Shown: positions 59,726-64,000 of the stretch, piece after piece
How positions within the stretch are numbered: the stretch's first letter is position 1
How the letters are laid out: each line of letters opens with the position of its first letter
Source: Longivirga sp036510975
Lineage (GTDB): Bacteria; Actinomycetota; Actinomycetes; S36-B12; CAIYMF01
Direction: 5' to 3'
NCBI GenBank assembly: GCA_036510975.1
Contig: DATCCY010000016.1
Coordinates: forward strand, 10,819 to 74,818
Length of the DNA stretch: 64,000 bases
Made by a program: the position numbers and the translations under genes
The notes under the pieces: generated by a model
Told to the model about the DNA's origin: nothing
What the model saw: only the letters and a program-made list of their open reading frames with translations
Database searches by the model: none

Positions 59726-61579
59726 TCACCAGAAGACCGGGATGCGCGGGTGCATCGTGCCGGTCGGCGGGATGCGCAGGTGCTCGAGACAGAAGCTCAT
59801 GACCTTCTTGAACACCGGCGCCGCGAGCTGACCGCCGAAGTGGCCGTTGCGCGGGTTCTGCAGGAAGACGGCGATCACGAGCTTCGGCGCGTCGGCCGGC
59901 GCCATGCCGATGAACGATGCGGTGTAGCCGCGGTAGCAGTGGCAGCTGTCGTCGATGCGGTTCGCCGTGCCCGTCTTGCCCGCCACGCGGTAGCCCGCGA
60001 TGGCCGCCTTCGGAGCGGTGCCCTCGTCGGACACCACGGACTCGAGCATGGACCGGACCTGCGTCGCCGTCTGCGGGCTCACGACCCGCACGCTGCTCGG
60101 TGCGGCCGCGGCCTGGAACGTGCCGTCGGCAGCGGTGTAGCCCGCGACCAGGGTGGGCTGCACACGCAGCCCGTCGTTGGCGATCGTGGCGTAGACCGAC
60201 GCGGCCTGGACCGCGGTCAGGGACAGGCCCTGGCCGAAGGCGATCGTGCCGAAGGAGGTTGCGGACCAGTTCGACGGGGACGGGACGTAGCCGCGGCTCT
60301 CGCCGGGGAAGTGCAGGCCGGTCGGCTCGCCGATGCCGAACTTCTTCAGGTAGCCGTACAGCTTCTCGCCGCCGATCTTCTGCGACGCGAGGATGGTGCC
60401 GATGTTGCTCGAGCGCGCGAGCACGCCGTTGAGGGTGAGCCTGAGGGTCCCGTGCGGCACGTCGTCGTGGAACGTCTTGTACGGCGTGCGCAGCACCGGC
60501 GGGACGGTGATGTGCGTGAGCGGGGTGGCCTTGCCCTCCTCGATCACCGCCGCCAAGGTCATGACCTTGCTGGTCGAGCCGGGCTCGAAGACGTCGGTGA
60601 CGGCGCGGTTGCGGATGTCGGCCTGCGCCGCGTCAGCCGGCTTGTTCGGGTCGAACGTCGGCACGGTCGCGAGCGCGTAGATCTGGCCCGTCTGCGGATT
60701 CATCACGACGACCGAACCGCTGTCCGCGTTCGCCGCGGCGACCTGCTTGGCGATCGCGTCCTGCGCGACCCACTGCATGTCGCGGTCGATGGTGAGGCGC
60801 ACGCCCATGCCCGCCACCGCGTCCGTCCCCGAGGAGTCGGCGGTGGGGATCTCGGTGCCGCGCGCGGAGCTCTGGTAGCTCTGCGATCCCGGCGTCCCGG
60901 CCAGCTGCTTGTCGAAGCCGTACTCCAGGCCCGAGCCGCCGTGCCCGTCCGCGCGCACGTAGCCCACGACGTTGGCCGCGACGGAACCCGCCGGGTAGAT
61001 CCGGGTCGACGTGTCCTCGCTGAAGACACCGGGGAGCTTCAGCGCAGCGACGGTCGCCCACACCTCGGGGGTGATGCCCTTGGCGACGTAGACGAAGCGA
61101 CGGGTCCCGCTCATCCGCGACTGGTAGACCGACGCGTCGCCGCCGAGGACCGAGGCCAGCTGCTGGGACTCGCCCGCGGCGTCCTTGACGAGGGTCTGGT
61201 CGACCGTGATGTTCTTCGCCGTCACCGTCGTGGCCAGCGGGACGCCGTTGGCGTCGGTGATCTGCCCGCGCGTCGCCGGAAGCACCACGGAGCGCAGCCG
61301 TGCCTTGTCGCCAGCGGCCGCGAGGGTCGGTCCCTGGATCGCCTGGAGGTCGATGACGCGCGCGGCGACGATCGTGAGCACGACCAGCAGGCAGAGCTGC
61401 CAGGCGCGCAGCCGACGCACCGGGTCCCCGGCCCGGAAGTCGCCCGAGGGCCGGCGGCCGTGGGGACGCTTCGGCGGGCGCGCCGAGGACGGACGTGAGG
61501 CGGACGACGACCGACGACGCTGCGGCGCGGGACGCGGGGCCGGGCGCGGTCTGCGCGGCGGGGGCGCGAGCGTGGTCAT
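59726..61579 (-). CDS. ftsI: septal penicillin-binding protein (FtsI/PBP3)
   Basis: FtsI is the transpeptidase that cross-links septal peptidoglycan. The 617-residue class B PBP has a long basic Pro/Arg-rich cytoplasmic arm (1-58), one membrane helix (about 60-78), a PBP-dimer domain and a transpeptidase domain. The active site motifs are S335-T-S-K338, S390-S-N392 and K534-T-G536. It ends without PASTA domains. Two closely spaced cysteines (545 and 547) in the exported domain are unusual. It overlaps the ftsL-like gene by four bases. Confidence 0.96.
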   Translation of the reverse strand: MTTLAPPPRRPRPAPRPAPQRRRSSSASRPSSARPPKRPHGRRPSGDFRAGDPVRRLRAWQLCLLVVLTIVAARVIDLQAIQGPTLAAAGDKARLRSVVLPATRGQITDANGVPLATTVTAKNITVDQTLVKDAAGESQQLASVLGGDASVYQSRMSGTRRFVYVAKGITPEVWATVAALKLPGVFSEDTSTRIYPAGSVAANVVGYVRADGHGGSGLEYGFDKQLAGTPGSQSYQSSARGTEIPTADSSGTDAVAGMGVRLTIDRDMQWVAQDAIAKQVAAANADSGSVVVMNPQTGQIYALATVPTFDPNKPADAAQADIRNRAVTDVFEPGSTSKVMTLAAVIEEGKATPLTHITVPPVLRTPYKTFHDDVPHGTLRLTLNGVLARSSNIGTILASQKIGGEKLYGYLKKFGIGEPTGLHFPGESRGYVPSPSNWSATSFGTIAFGQGLSLTAVQAASVYATIANDGLRVQPTLVAGYTAADGTFQAAAAPSSVRVVSPQTATQVRSMLESVVSDEGTAPKAAIAGYRVAGKTGTANRIDDSCHCYRGYTASFIGMAPADAPKLVIAVFLQNPRNGHFGGQLAAPVFKKVMSFCLEHLRIPPTGTMHPRIPVFW

Positions 61580-62325
61580 CGGCGCACCGCCGGGGTCGTG
61601 TCGGCGACGGCGGCGTCGCTCTGCCGCACGGGATCGGCCACCGCGGCGTCGCTGCCGGGCCTGGGCGCAGCCGGCTTGGCGCCCACCGGTTTGGCGCCCA
61701 CCGGCTTGGCGGCGGACGACGTCGCGGCGGTGGTCTTCGCCGGCACCGGTGCGGCCACCGTCGTTGACGTGGTGGTGGCGATCGTGGTGGTGCCCGCGGC
61801 CGGTGCGGAGGTGGTCGCGGCTCCCGCGGGGGCGGCGGCGACTCCGGCGGCGGGGGCTCCACCGGTCACCGGCACCGATGCCGTCGTGTGCGGGCGGGGT
61901 GCTCCGACCGCGGCCGACGGTGTGCCGAGGACGGCACCGTCGGCGAGGCGGAGGAAGACCGGTGCGGAGACGGGGACCATGCCGAGGGTGGTCGCCCGGG
62001 CCTGCAGCGCGTCGGGCGACTCCTCGAGGGCGACCTGCTGGAGCAGCTGCTGCTCCTGGATCGCCAGCGCGTTCCGGGTCGTGCTCAGCGCACCGAGCTC
62101 GAAGGCGCCCTGCGCCAGCGAGGTGTTGAGGACGAGGAGCACCCCCATCCCGGTCACCAGCATCGCGAGCACCACGAGGGCGAAGACACCGCGACCCGCG
62201 ACGGTCGCCGGGGCCGACGGAACCGCGGTGAGCGCGGGGCGACGGCGTACGGCGGCGCGACTCGGGGCCGGGCGGCGGCGCGCGGCCGAGGGGCGGGCAG
62301 CCGCGGCGCGGGCGGTGGCGCTCAT
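61576..62325 (-). CDS. ftsL: FtsL-like septal protein with long Ala/Thr/Pro tail
   Basis: This 249-residue protein sits in the ftsL position between rsmH and ftsI and has the expected core. A basic cytoplasmic arm (1-42) is followed by one membrane helix (about 45-67) and a short coiled coil (about 80-115) ending in a GMVPVSAP segment. FtsL links FtsQ/FtsB with FtsI/FtsW. Sequence identity with FtsL families is always low, so position and topology carry the call. The low-complexity tail from residue 140 (Ala/Thr/Pro, KPVGA and SDAAVAD repeats) is not part of ordinary FtsL. It overlaps both neighbours by four bases. Confidence 0.8.
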   Translation of the reverse strand: MSATARAAAARPSAARRRPAPSRAAVRRRPALTAVPSAPATVAGRGVFALVVLAMLVTGMGVLLVLNTSLAQGAFELGALSTTRNALAIQEQQLLQQVALEESPDALQARATTLGMVPVSAPVFLRLADGAVLGTPSAAVGAPRPHTTASVPVTGGAPAAGVAAAPAGAATTSAPAAGTTTIATTTSTTVAAPVPAKTTAATSSAAKPVGAKPVGAKPAAPRPGSDAAVADPVRQSDAAVADTTPAVRR

Positions 62326-63338
62326 GCCGCCTCCCTCATCCGCTGTGCAGCGCGCAGGCGCACCGACGCCGCCCGCGGGTTCTCGGCGATCTCCGCGCTC
62401 GTGGCCTTCTCCGACCCGCGGCTCACGATCGTTAGTTCCGGCTCGTGGCCCTCGGGGACGATCGGCATGTCGTGCGGGACGTGGCTCGTCGCCCGGGACA
62501 TCAACGCCCGCTTGACGATCCGGTCCTCGAGCGACTGGTAGGACATGACGACGATCCGTCCCCCCACGGCGAGCGCGTCGATGGCTGCAGGCATCGCGCG
62601 CTCGAGGACGGCGAGCTCCGCGTTGACCTCGATGCGCAGCGCCTGGAACGTCCTCTTCGCCGGGTTGCCGCCGGTGCGGCGCGCCGGCGCGGGGATCGAC
62701 GCGCGGACGAGCTCCACCAGACGGGCGCTGGAGTGGAACGGCGCCGACGCCCGCTCGCGGACGACGGACTCGGCGATCCGGCGCGCGAACTTCTCCTCGC
62801 CGTACTCGCGCAGCACCCGGGCGAGGTCGCGCACGTCGTAGGTGTTGAGGACCTCGGCGGCCGTGATGCCGACAGTCGGGTCCATGCGCATGTCGAGCGG
62901 GGCGTCCTGGGCGTAGGCGAAGCCGCGGCCGGCCTGGTCGAGCTGCATGGAGGAGACGCCGAGGTCGAACAGGATGCCGTCGACGCGGGGGTGCTCCACA
63001 TCGTCGAGGACCTGCGGGAGCTCGTCGTAGACGGCGTGCACGAGGACGGTGCGCGAGGCGAACTCGGCGAGACGGCGTGCGCTGAGCTCGAGTGCCGCCG
63101 GGTCGCGGTCGACTCCGACGAGGACGACGTCCGGGAAGCGTCGCAGGAGTGCCTCGCTGTGGCCGCCGAGCCCGAGGGTGGCATCGACGACGACGGCGCC
63201 GGGCCGCTCGAGCGCGGGGGCCAGCAGGGTCAGGCACCGCTCCAGCAGGACGGGGACGTGGACCGGGCGACCGTCGCGCCCGTCCGGGAGCGGCCGGGCG
63301 GCCACCTCCGGGAGCGGCGCGTCGGTCGGGTCGGTCAC
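62322..63338 (-). CDS. rsmH: 16S rRNA (cytosine-N4) methyltransferase RsmH (MraW)
   Basis: RsmH methylates N4 of C1402 in the decoding centre of 16S rRNA using SAM. The 338-residue protein has the SAM site VVDATLGLGGHSEALL with GVDRDP, and the signature segments ILFDLGVSSMQLDQAGRGF and NPAKRTFQALRIEVN. It follows a small membrane peptide gene by four bases and overlaps the ftsL-like gene by four bases. Confidence 0.97.
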   Translation of the reverse strand: MTDPTDAPLPEVAARPLPDGRDGRPVHVPVLLERCLTLLAPALERPGAVVVDATLGLGGHSEALLRRFPDVVLVGVDRDPAALELSARRLAEFASRTVLVHAVYDELPQVLDDVEHPRVDGILFDLGVSSMQLDQAGRGFAYAQDAPLDMRMDPTVGITAAEVLNTYDVRDLARVLREYGEEKFARRIAESVVRERASAPFHSSARLVELVRASIPAPARRTGGNPAKRTFQALRIEVNAELAVLERAMPAAIDALAVGGRIVVMSYQSLEDRIVKRALMSRATSHVPHDMPIVPEGHEPELTIVSRGSEKATSAEIAENPRAASVRLRAAQRMREAA

Positions 63339-63342
63339 GGTC

Positions 63343-63507
63343 TCAGCCGAGCCGGGTCACGAGGTCGGACACCGCGACGAGGAGCCCGGTGGTGAGCAGG
63401 CAGGCGGCCGTGAGGACGCCGACCGGGCCGGTCGTCACGGAGACGGCGGTGCGCACGGCCGACCTGCGGTCGGCGTCGCTCCGGGGTCGTTGCAGGGTGA
63501 GAGCCAT
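63343..63507 (-). CDS. 54-residue membrane peptide between mraZ and rsmH
   Basis: This short gene encodes a basic N-terminus (QRPRSDADRRSAVR) and one hydrophobic helix (about residues 27-47). It ends only four bases before the rsmH start, and AGGAGG lies 11 bases before its ATG. I do not recognise the product. Small single-helix proteins are frequent at this dcw junction in actinobacteria, so it may be a real coupling partner of division proteins, but the frame could also be chance. Confidence 0.5.
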   Translation of the reverse strand: MALTLQRPRSDADRRSAVRTAVSVTTGPVGVLTAACLLTTGLLVAVSDLVTRLG

Positions 63508-63714
63508 GCTGACGGTGTCCTCCTCGCCCGGGGGCGCTCGCGGTGGGGGTCTCGTCGGTGCTGCCGGCGGGTCGCCGGGTGTTCGGATCGCGGGGCTGGA
63601 GGGTTCGGTGGCTCGTGTCGTGGGGCCAGGTCCCCCGTCCGTCACTCGGGGTGGGGCTCGCCTGGCACCGGGGAAGGTGTGCCAGGTGACCGGTGACGGA
63701 CCGGAGACCTCGCG
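63508..63714. other. intergenic region downstream of mraZ
   Basis: This 207-base gap between the mraZ stop and the 54-aa peptide gene shows no gene with supported start. Its sequence is Gly/Pro-coding in all frames, and I see no clear promoter in it. Confidence 0.4.
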
Positions 63715-64000
63715 TCACGACGTCGTTCCGGGTGGGACCACCTCCCTGTCGAGCTCGACGAAGGACTGCTCGGTGTCGGCCAGGTAGGACTCCCAGGCGG
63801 CCGCGTCCCAGATCTCGATGCGCGTGTCGGCGCCGACCACGACGCACTCGCGCGTGAGGCCGGCGTACTCCCGCAGCTGCGAGGGGATGGTGATGCGGCC
63901 CTGCTTGTCGGGCACGTCGTCGTAGGCACTCGCGAACAGCACGCGGGTGTAGCGGCGGGTCTGATCGGTGGTCTGCGGCGCGTTGCGCAGCGACTCGGCG
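63715..64000 (-). CDS. mraZ: transcriptional regulator MraZ, C-terminal part (5' end outside window)
   Basis: MraZ binds repeats upstream of its own gene and controls the dcw operon. The last 95 codons are present, covering the end of the first and the whole second AbrB-like unit, with DVPDKQGRITIPSQLREYAGL and VVGADTRIEIWD. The frame is open to the right edge, so an ATG inside this part should not be taken as the start. The promoter and MraZ boxes lie outside the window. Confidence 0.93.
   Translation of the reverse strand, partial: AESLRNAPQTTDQTRRYTRVLFASAYDDVPDKQGRITIPSQLREYAGLTRECVVVGADTRIEIWDAAAWESYLADTEQSFVELDREVVPPGTTS

Noticed and set aside
1..64000. A hidden defence, phage or secondary-metabolite system
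   Set aside because: Every sizeable frame with a supported start belongs to a housekeeping or known accessory family. I saw no nuclease, methylase, toxin-antitoxin pair, integrase, transposase, NRPS or PKS signature, and no tRNA gene.

Overview
The window is a 64 kb piece of a high-GC actinobacterial chromosome, densely packed with housekeeping genes and with no mobile element, phage gene, CRISPR array, rRNA or tRNA that I can see. Several features point to Actinomycetes: a cell-wall and division (dcw) cluster without ftsA, followed by yfiH, yggS, sepF, yggT and divIVA; a PriA-type HisA; TIGR03085, HGxxPAAW and DUF2752 proteins; a Streptomyces-like FtsZ and IleS; and GTG starts with 4-bp gene overlaps almost everywhere. 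MurE carries the DNPR motif of diaminopimelate-adding enzymes, so the peptidoglycan is probably DAP-type, as in Nocardioidaceae or Streptomyces, rather than ornithine- or lysine-type. I cannot name the genus.

Positions 1-14.6 kb (minus strand) hold tryptophan genes and their companions. In transcription order these are hisI, trpE, a Trp-associated membrane protein, an HGxxPAAW membrane protein, a two-component system, DUF2752, trpC, trpB, trpA, a MauE-like protein, a DsbA-like thioredoxin, lgt, a VIT-family transporter and the start of gltB. Positions 14.7-28.7 kb hold histidine genes: hisF alone, then hisD-hisC-hisB-(48-aa membrane peptide)-hisH-(119-aa membrane protein), and hisA-ridA. Single accessory genes lie between them (acyltransferase, GcvT-like protein, AraC regulator, VOC protein, F420/PPOX enzyme). 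No trpF, trpG, trpD or hisG is present here; HisA is of the PriA type that can replace TrpF.

Positions 28.7-41.3 kb are mixed: a DUF2157-like membrane protein, an AspT-type exchanger, dnaE, a SecD-P1-like lipoprotein, an aldo/keto reductase, a serine hydrolase, an RluA-family pseudouridine synthase, lspA, a DksA/TraR protein with a histone-H1-like Ala/Pro/Lys arm, and a DUF167 protein. Positions 41.3-44.7 kb hold ileS (plus strand) behind a T-box leader that appears to act on translation. IleS carries GTHH in place of the usual HIGH signature.

Positions 44.9-64 kb (minus strand) are the dcw cluster in transcription order: mraZ (cut by the window edge), a 54-aa membrane peptide, rsmH, ftsL-like, ftsI, murE, murF, mraY, murD, ftsW, murG, murC, ftsQ, ftsZ, yfiH, yggS, sepF, yggT, divIVA. 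Nearly every junction up to ftsQ is a 4-bp overlap.

A recurrent signal joins the regions. At least ten genes have a TANNNT hexamer ending exactly 6 or 7 bases before the start codon, which is the arrangement expected of leaderless mRNAs. This fixes several start codons and suggests separate promoters for trpC, hisD, hisA, hisF and murE.
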